A stretch of DNA of 64,000 nt from the NCBI GenBank assembly GCA_003956705.1, contig QZCP01000046.1, forward strand, positions 161,605 through 225,604. Direction: 5' to 3'. Numbering within the stretch: the stretch's first letter is position 1; each line of letters begins with the position of its first letter. The notes under the pieces were generated by a model. The model had not been told where the DNA came from. It did not search any database and saw only the letters and a program-made list of their open reading frames with translations. Source of the DNA: Brevipalpus yothersi (Eukaryota > Arthropoda > Arachnida > Trombidiformes > Tenuipalpidae). Both the position numbers and the translations under genes were made by a program. Of this stretch, positions 55,529-64,000 are shown in pieces.

Positions 55529-58059
55529 ATGTCTAAAGGAAGGAGCCTCTTTCACCTAGATCAACTTCTCCAGCTAGATGATGATGTGATCAGCAAACAG
55601 GAGACCAAGAAAGGAGGAAAATCAGTTCGATTCAATTTTCTTGAAAATGAATCAGATGAGCCATCAACCACAGCTATCCGATCAAGAAATGTTCCCTCTT
55701 CTCGATCTACATCGAATGAGCCAAATACTTTTGAGAAAAAAGATTCTTCTTCCAGCAAAAGTCAATCACGAGTTACATCTCGATCAGATTGGTTAGATCT
55801 ATCAGATGGAGATGAATTATCGTCAAATTTGAGTTCATCTCAATTCAAATCAATCTTTTCGGATGAAAAGAAGCAATCTGAAGGACCAGAAAGTGCATCA
55901 AGTGAAGTGAAAAGCAGTGCTTCATGGCTTGATCAAGGATTAGAGGCACGAAAATCTATCGATAGACGAGTCATCTCCTCGGCACCATCTCAGCCACCCA
56001 CAAGAAGTTCGGCTTCTGGGGAAACTAGACCTCAGAGTGCACCTGATGAAGAACCAGACTGGCTTGGAGGTGGAACTCAAGCTCAATCAAAATCGGCAAG
56101 TAATGAAATTGAATCTGTTTCTCGAGCAAAACGCTATCCATCATCAGACTCTTCGAAAATTCTGGAACCAAATGAAGACGATAGTTTAATGAAAGCGAAA
56201 CTTGTTCTCCAAGCAAAGGTGAGTGAATTTGAATGAATTCAATGGAATCTGATTCAAATCTGAATTCTTCCAAGGTTGAAATTTTGGAGATGGAAAAAAA
56301 GTACCTTATCACTGCCATGGAACAGCTCAAAGAGGGTCATCAAGTGGAAATAAATACGTTAAAAAGTTTACATGAGTGAGTTGAAGATAAGCTGAAGATG
56401 ATGAGCTAATCAAGCACCATGAATAATTATTCATTTTTACAATTTCATCAGACAGCAACTATCAATGACCACCGATATGTTCAAAAAGCAAGAGGAGATG
56501 TGAGTAATTTGAAAACATGCAAACAGTTTCTTATCGATGATCATAATCCAGGTTGCTGGTTGAACGAGATCGACGGATCGGTGATCTGAGGAATCAACTT
56601 GAAGTGAATGAAAAAGAGAAAGAAACTCTTCGAATCAAATACAACGAGCAAGTGGATTCATTGGAACGAGAATGTCGAGAAGAGACTGAAAGGCTGAGAG
56701 AAATGCATAAAAATATGATTCAACGAATGGCAAGTCAACATGAATCTGATATAGAAAGGCTTCGGCGAATCAAAGCTCAAGAATTGGACGCACTTAATGC
56801 TCTTCACAATCAAAGTAGTTCACTAGAATCTTTGATCGATAAGTGGCAAGCGAATGCAGATAGAATTGAGAATATTCACCGATCATTGATAAACAAAGAG
56901 GAAGATGTTTTTAAGGAAAAAATTCAAACTCTAGACAGTAAGGACAAGCGGCTCGATATGATTGAAGAGAATTGGATAGCATTGCGAAGAGAGGTGGACA
57001 GAGAACGATCAAGCTACCAGGAAACTAAAGATAAATTGGTTAGACTGATCGATGATCAACGAAATTTTGTGACTAAAGAGCGGAATGATGTTGTGGAGGA
57101 GAGAAGATTGTTGGACAAAGATCGAAAAGCATTTGAAGAGGAGCGAAGTAAAATTGAAACAGAATTAAATAAGCAGAGAGAAAATTTGATGAAAGAGATG
57201 AAAGAGTTGAAAGACAAAAGTGATTTAATTGCTGAACGGATGAGTCTTCTAGATAAGAGAGATTCCGAAGTCAATCTTCGTGAATCGGAATGGAAACATG
57301 AAGTGAATAGAGAGCGTGAAGAAATCACTAAAATTCGTAATGAATTGCTGGAAGATAGGAGACAAGTTATGAAAGAAAAAACCAATGTCCAAGAATCTTT
57401 AATGAGTCTGCAGAATGAACAACAGGTGATGGAGCATAGAAAAATTCTGTTTGATTCAGAGAAGGAAAAATTGAAGAATTTGGCCGAGAAAATTGTGGAA
57501 AAAGCAAGTGAAGTAGAAATTTTAGGAGAAATGGCAATAAAGGACAAAGTTGAGGGTTCGAAAGCACTTGAAACTGCCACTGGAGTTAAAGAACAAACTG
57601 ATAAAAAATTGGAAAAAATAGAGAGAAAATTAGCTCAACTCAGCCGAGAATCATTCAGGTTGGAACAAGATAAGCAGAAAATTCAACAAGAATGGAAAAT
57701 ACTAGGAGAAACGAAAAATTCCATCATGTGCAGCCTTTGCGGTGGAGCTTTAAGCAAAGGTAAGAAGAAAATTTCTCTTCAAATTTTCAAACTATTACTA
57801 CAGTATTGGGGGCCACACTTGTTTTGCTGATTTCAAATCGAAAGTTCACAATCAAAATTTTCTATTTTTTTCAGCTAAAATCTGGCAGAATGAAGGTCCT
57901 TGGTACCCTGAGCGTTTTCGAAGTTTTGGTTTTCCTAAAACAAATCTTGAGGACACTGATCAAATGCTTCTTATTTGGAAAATTGCTGCCGAAGAAGACG
58001 CAGAAGAATTAGAAAAAGAGAAAATTTTTTTGAATAGCCTTAAAAACGATATCAGATGA
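55529..58059 (+). CDS. Coiled-coil protein, possibly FBF1 (centriole distal appendage)
   Basis: Exons 55529-56218, 56275-56375, 56452-56499, 56552-57759 and 57875-58059 give 743 aa; introns are 49-115 nt. The N-terminal 230 residues are Ser-rich and disordered, with short Trp motifs DWLDLSD, SWLDQG and DWLGGG. Residues about 231-665 are almost continuous coiled coil rich in Glu, Lys and Arg. A short Cys pair (CSLC) follows near 670, then a compact tail containing EGPWYPERFRSFGFP and a charged helix. Order (DWL/WLG motifs, long coiled coil, short conserved end) fits FBF1, a keratin/centriolar distal appendage protein needed for ciliogenesis, but the identification is from general layout rather than a diagnostic motif. 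The coding model itself is well supported by consistent phases. Confidence 0.7.
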
Positions 58060-58310
58060 TGGTTGAATCAAATGTAGAATAATGAATATAATAACAAGCC
58101 TTCGTCTGACCACTAAATTTTTCCATCAACGATAAAGAATGTTGAATTTTATCATGAACATCATGAATGCATCGAGATCGTGTTGCCAGTGGCAACAGTG
58201 CAAAAGTGACGCAATCTTTTTTCAAGGTGTATCAGATGAAACCCAATCTAATTAAATTTTGATCAATCATAACACGTCTATCGTATTGTTAGCGAGGCAT
58301 CATCATCACC

Positions 58311-58904
58311 ATGGACATATTTTCAACGGAAAGTAGCAAAGAAAAATTCAATTTACTGATCGGTGTGACAGGAAGTGTGGCAGCTATTAAGATTCCACTT
58401 CTCACGTCTAAGCTGCAAAGCTTACCTGTGAATATAGCAATTGTAGCGACCAAAAATTCTCTCCACTTCTTTGATCAACATTCATTAACTTCTGGAGACA
58501 ATCAGATTCGTGTGTTCACTGATGAAGATGAGTGGTCCTGTTGGAATAAAATTTCCGATCCAGTTTTACACATTGAACTTCGCAAATGGGCTGATATGTT
58601 TCTCATCTCTCCTCTTGATGCCAACACTTTGGCCAAGATGGCAGCTGGAATGTGTGATAATTTGTTAACGTGTATTGTTAGAGCTTGGGATCCTCTCAAG
58701 CCTCTATTCTATTGTCCTGCTATGAACACATACATGTGGAATCATCCGAGTACCAATGATGCAATATCAAAATTAAATTCCTGGGGATATCGTGAAGTTC
58801 CTGTTGTATCTAAAAAACTAGCTTGCAATGACTACGGACCAGGTGCAATGGCTGAAGTTGATACAATTTTTGACATTATCAAAGATTTCATGTACAAAGA
58901 GTGA
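58311..58904 (+). CDS. PPCDC: Phosphopantothenoylcysteine decarboxylase
   Basis: This flavoprotein decarboxylates 4'-phosphopantothenoylcysteine to 4'-phosphopantetheine, the third step of coenzyme A synthesis, in the cytosol. The intronless 197-aa protein matches the usual length of about 200. Visible features: FMN-binding GVTGSVAAIK (residues 18-27), the catalytic His in HIELRKWAD (H87), SPLDANTLAKMAAGMCDNLL, the substrate-clamping PAMNTYMW (N139), and the active-site Cys in LACNDYGPGAMAE (C172). It forms trimers in other species. An AATAAA lies at 59011-59016. It converges with the NDUFAF2 gene on the opposite strand. Confidence 0.95.
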   Translation: MDIFSTESSKEKFNLLIGVTGSVAAIKIPLLTSKLQSLPVNIAIVATKNSLHFFDQHSLTSGDNQIRVFTDEDEWSCWNKISDPVLHIELRKWADMFLISPLDANTLAKMAAGMCDNLLTCIVRAWDPLKPLFYCPAMNTYMWNHPSTNDAISKLNSWGYREVPVVSKKLACNDYGPGAMAEVDTIFDIIKDFMYKE

Positions 58905-59349
58905 ATCTCACAACATCAAGCACATAGAAATATTTTCTACCTGATGACAACAAAGTGATAACAGCAATCTCAACTTTTGTATTTGTCTGAGTCAGAAGCA
59001 TTTTTGAAGCAATAAATGAAGCTAAAATTTCGGAACGAATATAATTTGCAATGATGATTGGCTCAAAATTTCCGTTATCTCGACTGTTGGGAATGTAATC
59101 AAGCATCAGATATTCCCATATTTTACTGCAACAATTTAATCCACAAATACTCGCTGTTGTATGATTCATTTTTACGAAGACTGAATATAAGAAGGAGAGC
59201 TTCGTGTCAAATAGGAGAAACCCTCATCGTTTATCAATTATTCAATTGTCATACAAGGACTAGTTTATACACCTTTAAACAAATTTTACATTTCGAAAAG
59301 GCTTAAAATCACTATTAGAGCGAAAGAAAAAGACATTTCAAAAATCACA
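58905..59349. other. Convergent 3' spacer between PPCDC and NDUFAF2
   Basis: About 445 bases between two 3' ends. It contains AATAAA at 59011-59016 (plus strand) and no supportable gene. Confidence 0.5.
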
Positions 59350-59901
59350 TCACTGATCGTTCTTTTTCTCCGCTGCTGGAACTTCCTCCATGTCTGGATA
59401 TCTTGGAAAAGAGGCATTAAATGGATTGTGCATTTCTCTTTCATCTTGCTGTCTTCTGATCTCACGAGCTCTCGGAACATAGTCCTTGTTTTCCCTCAAC
59501 ATTACTCTGAGTCTTTCATCAGCTTTTTCTTTTCTTATTTTCGCAGCTTCCAAATTACGAGAAACTTCTTCAAACGATGGTGGATCATCTCGCCGATGCC
59601 TGGAGGGGTGGAAAAAGACAATAAGTCAGTCTTACAATAGGTAGCAAATAGGGTAAACCAAAACTCACCTGAGCCATGCTTCCCATTCTGGTGATAGCAT
59701 ATTTAATCTGTCTACGCCACTCGGAGGCTTTGACATTCTGGTCTTTTTGCCGAGAGGACTTATTAGATCACTCTCATAATATTGATTGCCATATATATCC
59801 TTTCCCTTGAAAACGAATGGATGTTTAGATTCTCGATTTTCAAATGCCCATCGAATACCCTTGAACACTTTCCACAAAAATCCTCTTCCTCGATCACTCA
59901 T
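59350..59901 (-). CDS. NDUFAF2: NDUFAF2 (mimitin), complex I assembly factor
   Basis: NDUFAF2 is a paralogue of the NDUFA12 subunit that holds its place during late assembly of mitochondrial complex I. Two exons, 59901-59669 and 59599-59350, with a 69-nt intron (GTGAGT...CCAG), give 160 aa; human NDUFAF2 is about 170. The B17.2-like domain is visible: KHPFVFKGKDIYGNQYYE, SKPPSGVDRLNMLSPEWEAWL and R-rich HRRDDPPSFEEV. The charged C-terminal helix (ADERLRVML to AEKKNDQ) rather than the NDUFA12 ending, and the shorter N-terminus, favour NDUFAF2 over NDUFA12. No obvious cleavable mitochondrial presequence is present, as is usual for this family. Confidence 0.83.
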
Positions 59902-61287
59902 TTCTCAATTTGAACTCTAATTGAGTGCACAATGAGTGCTGTAAAGTGGGTTCCAAAAATTGTCAGAATATCTCCCTTGATAACCGATCACACACTAATG
60001 ATTCTTGTTGATGGTCACTGGCCTCATGATACAGCACAGAATTCAATCATTTAATCTGATTGACAAGTTCACAATTCTTCGATTATGTCATGATGTTTAA
60101 TTGCGTCTCGAACTCGAACGCTATTGTCATGTTGAGGCTTTCACAATGTTTACAAAATGATCGACTTTGTTTACATCTTAAAGAGCAAGCGCATCGAAAA
60201 AAGTGACGAAATTTTTGAAGAGCATTTTTGATAACAGCTTAAACGAAAAACTTGTGACCTGAGATTAATCAAAAATTTGTAATTTGAAAAAATTTTAATC
60301 ACTAGATAGTTGAGACATATGGGTGAATTTTCTGAGGCGATATGCCCTCAGAATTACACCGATTCATCTCTCTCATAATGTTGCCGATTGATTCCGAGAA
60401 AGATTGATTTGGAACGAGTTCTTTCAAGCTTGCCTCTGAACATTTTCTCGATAGTTTTCCTAGAATTTCCGCAAAATTATATGCAGAGAATAGTTCTGAT
60501 GAGAAAATTGAATCTCCATTCGATTTTAAACTCTGACGGAATCTCTCAATGTTTTCTAGTTTCTATGTAGGACCCAAACTTCACCTGTTGTCTCATGATA
60601 TGGAAACCGCATGCTACTGTTTCTCTTGTCACATGATTCAGTTGCATAAGCTGAAGCAATGTTTTCATGATTCATTCAGATGGTATTTACATTCAGTTGT
60701 GATTTAAAATGATTGTGAGATAATCAGATGTGTATTGTTCGAGACTCCAATGAAAATTAGATACATTAGTGAGGCTTCTGGCCTAGAATAGATCCAAGAT
60801 TTCATAACGGACATCATTTATCATCTCAGTCATCTCATCTTATTCATGTTTTTACTCTCAATTCTATGTTTACCAAGAATGATAATGAGGTAAGTTCAAC
60901 TAATCATTTCTAAGCTATACTTCAGATAAATTGTGAATTGCCCATGTTATAATGTGTTTGATTGTATCGTGTGTCCGGTTTGAGTGAAAGAAAATCAATT
61001 GCTGATAGCGAGTTGATAATGTCCTCTCTGATGGTCTGAAATGGATCCCAAATTTATCGAGAATCCAAAATCAGTCAATTCTTCACCCACAGAGATTAAT
61101 CAAACCACGAGGAAATTGATCAAGGGCCTTGTAGCTAAGATTTGAAATGACAATTAGTTTGTTCTCATTCTAAAAATTGACAATAATGAATCGAACGCCG
61201 AGAACATTGATCCATTGTTGTACCATGGACAATGTTCGAGGTTTTGTATTCAATCAGTAAAATTCTGAATTTCAAACTTCTCCTCTG
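59902..61287. other. Divergent spacer between NDUFAF2 and the LKB1-like kinase
   Basis: About 1.4 kb holding both promoters. Open frames are under 65 codons and have no recognisable content. I saw no TATA box or RNA gene. Confidence 0.45.
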
Positions 61288-62652
61288 ATGGACTCGAATC
61301 TCTCTTCCATTTCCTCTGATGGGAGTGAACATGGATCGAGTTCTATATCAGAAACTAGTCTCGTTGATGATATCGGTGAAATTTCATGGCAAGAGCCAAT
61401 CCGTAAAAAGCCCATGGTTCGTGGTAAATATCTTCGCGGTGAATTTTTAGGTCAAGGATCTTTTGCAAAAGTTTTCGAAGCTCTTGACATGACAACTTTG
61501 CAACGAAGAGCTGTGAAAATATTTGATCTCAACATGATTGATCGTAAATTCAATCGAGATGCATTGAGAAATTCAATTGAAGAAGAGATCAAAATTCTTC
61601 GACGATGTAATCATTCGAATGTTATCCAACTAGTGGATCTTTCAAGAGACCCCGAAACTGATGATGATGGCAAAAGGAGAGTAAGAAAAAGAATCTGGTT
61701 GTTCATGGAATATTGTATGTCCAGTGTAACAGAGATAATAAATGGCAATGATCCCCATTACTTACCCAAATATCAAGCCCACAAATATTTTCTCGACCTA
61801 TTTCATGCGGTAGAATACTTACACAGTAGAGGAATATATCACAAGGACATCAAAACAGACAATATGCTAATCACCAAAGGAAATGTAATCAAATTAACTG
61901 ATCTTGGTGTAGCTCATGTTGTATCACCCTATGATCAATCTGATGCGTGTCAAAATGCTTTCGGTACTGCTCTATTCCAGCCACCGGAAGTACTAAAAGG
62001 TGAACAATATTTCTCAGCATCTCTACTAGATGTATGGTCTTGTGGTGTGGTTGTCTATTACATGATAACCGGCGAGTATCCATTCAATGCGGAAAGTTAC
62101 GTTGAGCTAGTGAAATGTGTTACAGAGCAACAATTTGCTCACAATCCGATTGTGTATCGAGATTCATTTCTAGTGTCTTTTTTGAATCGAGTTCTGGAAA
62201 AAGATGCTACCAAGCGAATAACTCTTGATGAAATCAAGAATCATCCTTTCTCATTGTGCCGATATCCGGAAGATGTGCCCATGGCCAAAATACCGCCTCG
62301 CTACTCTTTTGGTGATGATTATCGAAGTTTAACGATCACATCGTATCTTCATCAGCTTCATTATCCACTAGATCAGAGTGATAATACAATGGAAGTGAAT
62401 GAAAGTCAGCTAGATGAATTTAATCGACGACAAACTGTGGCCATACTGCGTAGCAATCGATCTCGACCTCGTATGAAGAGGAAGCGTAAATTTCAATTGA
62501 AAAAATTAGTAAATGACAATCAAAAGCGTCTACTAGGAATATTGGGCTTGTGTCATGCTCGTGGTAAGAAGAAGGAAAAGCGTCGTGAAAAAATTTCCAA
62601 AAGATTCAAAACAACCAGAATGAATTGGTGGAATTCTCATTTTCGAAACTGA
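61288..62652 (+). CDS. STK11: LKB1/STK11-like serine/threonine kinase
   Basis: LKB1 is the master upstream kinase of AMPK and related kinases and works in a complex with STRAD and MO25. The intronless 454-aa protein has an acidic Ser-rich N-terminus and a kinase domain at about 48-330: GQGSFAKV glycine loop, RRAVK with Lys77, CNHSNVIQLVDL, MEYC, EYLHSRGIYHKDIKTDN (the LKB1-type HKD at 185-187), DLGVA (D205, DLG in place of DFG as in LKB1), FGTALFQPPEVLKG and DVWSCGVVVYYMITGEYPF. RRAVKI, NVIQLVD, MEYC and FQPPE are family signatures. The C-terminal tail is strongly basic (about 400-450). It lacks the terminal Cys prenylation motif of vertebrate LKB1, ending HFRN. AATAAA sits at 62665-62670, 13 bases past the stop. 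Confidence 0.88.
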   Translation: MDSNLSSISSDGSEHGSSSISETSLVDDIGEISWQEPIRKKPMVRGKYLRGEFLGQGSFAKVFEALDMTTLQRRAVKIFDLNMIDRKFNRDALRNSIEEEIKILRRCNHSNVIQLVDLSRDPETDDDGKRRVRKRIWLFMEYCMSSVTEIINGNDPHYLPKYQAHKYFLDLFHAVEYLHSRGIYHKDIKTDNMLITKGNVIKLTDLGVAHVVSPYDQSDACQNAFGTALFQPPEVLKGEQYFSASLLDVWSCGVVVYYMITGEYPFNAESYVELVKCVTEQQFAHNPIVYRDSFLVSFLNRVLEKDATKRITLDEIKNHPFSLCRYPEDVPMAKIPPRYSFGDDYRSLTITSYLHQLHYPLDQSDNTMEVNESQLDEFNRRQTVAILRSNRSRPRMKRKRKFQLKKLVNDNQKRLLGILGLCHARGKKKEKRREKISKRFKTTRMNWWNSHFRN

Positions 62653-63463
62653 TCATGGAATATCAATAAAGAAATCTCATTAGAAACACTTGATGAAAGG
62701 TCAAAATTACCCTCATGAGAATGGGATCGAAAAAAAGCTGTTTCCTAAGCTAAGTGATAATACATTTATGTATACACACAAAAAAATTTCATCGATTTTA
62801 TTTTATTCCTCCATTTGAGAGCCATGTTTTGTTTGACAAATGAGAAGATGTATATCCTCATCTCATTGTTCGATTTTCAATCAACATTACATGTTGATGT
62901 CCATTATGATTGACGGAAGTCTTGCCCAATCTCTCAACACTTGTAGAGCCTATTAACAGGAATTGGAAATCATTCGCTTATCATCGAAAGTCAGAACTCT
63001 TTTAGTCCTCAAAGGAATAATGTTCACGTATATTTAATATTACGTGAATTAGGCAGCGCGTGATTTCTTGATATCGTGTCTCTGTATGATCTCACACTTT
63101 GTCTACTTCTTCCCATCAACCTTAAACTTCACCGTGAATTTATTAACATCGATTAGTTTGTCGTCAATACTGGAATAACCTTCATTTTGGAGAGATAAAA
63201 AAATCGAACACTATTCGCGCGATTCCCTTTTTTGTGTGTGGCTGAAACTTTTTTCTCTTTCGGAAAATTCTGACTACACTTTTGGAAGATTGAAAATCGA
63301 TTGAAGCATTGTGTAAATTTGATAGAAAAAATGATGATGAGAGTTCAGCTGACGAATGAACGTATTGTATTGGTGGCTGTTCTATCCTAATAGATCAATA
63401 TCGATAAATACTGTCACCATTATTCACGAAATATTTATTCTCTCATTATAACTTTTTTCTTTT

Positions 63464-63531
<68 letters not shown>

Positions 63532-63737
63532 TTTCTCCCCTCTTTTCTTCCTCAGCTCACAATTTTAGATGCTACGAGGGTCGACATGGTAATGTCAGTT
63601 CTCTGATAAATTCGAGATATACATACACACCAAATATTTCAATGAAAAATGATTCAATTTTAAGTCACTTGTAATGTTCAGCAATTAATCAGTGAACTGG
63701 TGAAAGTTTTTCTATTCCTTTTATGTGACAATTCGTA
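62653..63737. other. Gene-less stretch before the terminal WD40 gene
   Basis: About 1.1 kb. It has AATAAA at 62665-62670 for the kinase and a TC microsatellite at 63468-63528. No gene is visible in the rest, which should include the promoter of the WD40 gene. Confidence 0.45.
63468..63528. repeat. (TC)n microsatellite
   Basis: Pure TC run of about 61 nt, some 210 bases upstream of the WD40 start codon. Confidence 0.92.
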
Positions 63738-64000
63738 ATGGCTACATCAAGTGAGATTAATAAGTATCAAATTCTTACCGGTCATCAATCTGATGTGACT
63801 TGGGTAGACTTCAATGGGAACAAAATTTTAGCCTCTTCATCAAATGATCGATCAATTCGAATATGGAGAGCTAATGATCGAGGAATTTTTGAGGAGAACA
63901 AGGAACCATCATTCAGATCACCACTAATCGGCCATCGATATGGAGTTAATTGTGTAAGATTTTCACCTTTTGGCACACTGATGGCCTCTGTCTCTACTGA
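63738..64000 (+). CDS. WD40-repeat protein, N-terminal part (possibly WDSUB1)
   Basis: The ATG at 63738 opens a frame that runs off the window after 87 codons. It holds one full WD40 blade (LTGHQSDVTWVDF ... ASSSNDRSIRIWRA) and the start of a second (IGHRYGVNCVRFSPFGTLMASVSTD). The GH...D...IW pattern is clear. The second blade resembles that of WDSUB1, a WD40/SAM/U-box ubiquitin-ligase-like protein, but many WD40 families could match and the diagnostic SAM and U-box domains would lie beyond the window. The 3' end is missing by truncation, not mutation. Confidence 0.8.
   Translation, partial: MATSSEINKYQILTGHQSDVTWVDFNGNKILASSSNDRSIRIWRANDRGIFEENKEPSFRSPLIGHRYGVNCVRFSPFGTLMASVST

Noticed and set aside
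57056..57580. Minus-strand frame of 174 codons rich in Ser and Phe opposite the coiled-coil gene
   Set aside because: Composition (Ser/Leu/Phe) is what antisense of Glu/Lys/Arg coiled-coil codons gives; no start context or domain.
59350..59901. NDUFA12 (structural complex I subunit) as an alternative identity
   Set aside because: The N-terminus and the long charged C-terminal helix fit NDUFAF2 better; kept as a lower-probability alternative only.
1..64000. CRISPR arrays, operons, Shine-Dalgarno sites, insertion sequences
   Set aside because: Spliced genes and gene families show a eukaryotic nuclear genome; the direct repeats seen are simple dinucleotide tracts or P450 paralogy.
1..64000. 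Transposon or retroelement coding sequence
   Set aside because: I found no reverse transcriptase, integrase or transposase motifs and no long terminal repeats; intronless P450s are tandem copies with homologous flanks, not scattered retrocopies.
1..64000. tRNA or other structured RNA genes
   Set aside because: A visual search for the tRNA B-box (GGTTCGAATCC-like) on both strands gave only matches inside P450 coding sequence. A covariance-model search (tRNAscan-SE, Infernal) would be needed to exclude them.

Overview
This is a eukaryotic nuclear window of low GC content. Its genes are either intronless or split by short GT/AG introns (about 50-290 nt), and poly-CT/GA microsatellites are frequent. 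Gene content is animal: endophilin-A, calnexin, LKB1/STK11, a KDM5-family protein, UXS1, NAF1, NDUFAF2 and PPCDC. A head-to-tail array of intronless CYP2-clan cytochrome P450 genes, compact introns and AT-richness suggest an arthropod, most likely a mite. That placement is inference; nothing here names a species.

Layout. 1-28 kb holds single-copy housekeeping genes: a small four-helix membrane protein (1821-2319), NAF1 (2730-3422), an SLC46-like MFS transporter (5862-7853), an Asn-rich zinc-finger protein (10281-12494), UXS1 (14516-15904), endophilin-A on the minus strand in eight exons (17684-20200), divergently paired calnexin (21163-23458), and a GPR155/LYCHOS-like protein (25162-27696). 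27.9-49.3 kb is a cytochrome P450 array, all on the plus strand and all intronless: eight intact genes of about 500 aa, one disabled gene, one 3' fragment, and two relics of a vanished first-exon/promoter region. The array contains a roughly 5 kb block present twice (about 27.9-32.7 kb and 39.6-44.2 kb), plus visible gene-conversion mosaics. 49.9-64 kb holds a KDM5/JARID1-like gene (eight exons), a coiled-coil protein that may be FBF1, PPCDC, NDUFAF2 (minus strand), an intronless LKB1/STK11-like kinase, and the start of a WD40 gene cut by the window end.

How the genes relate. Apart from the P450 array, which looks like a detoxification or lipid/hormone oxidation family grown by tandem duplication, neighbours do not form an obvious pathway. 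The two most notable signals are (1) a KDM5-like protein that lacks ARID and PHD1 and has lost the first Fe(II)-binding histidine and the 2-oxoglutarate lysine of the JmjC domain, so it is probably a demethylase pseudoenzyme, and (2) the birth-and-death record preserved in the P450 array, including departures from the usual P450 heme and PERF motifs. Exon models below were made by hand from GT/AG sites, reading-frame continuity and remembered family features, without alignment or transcript data.
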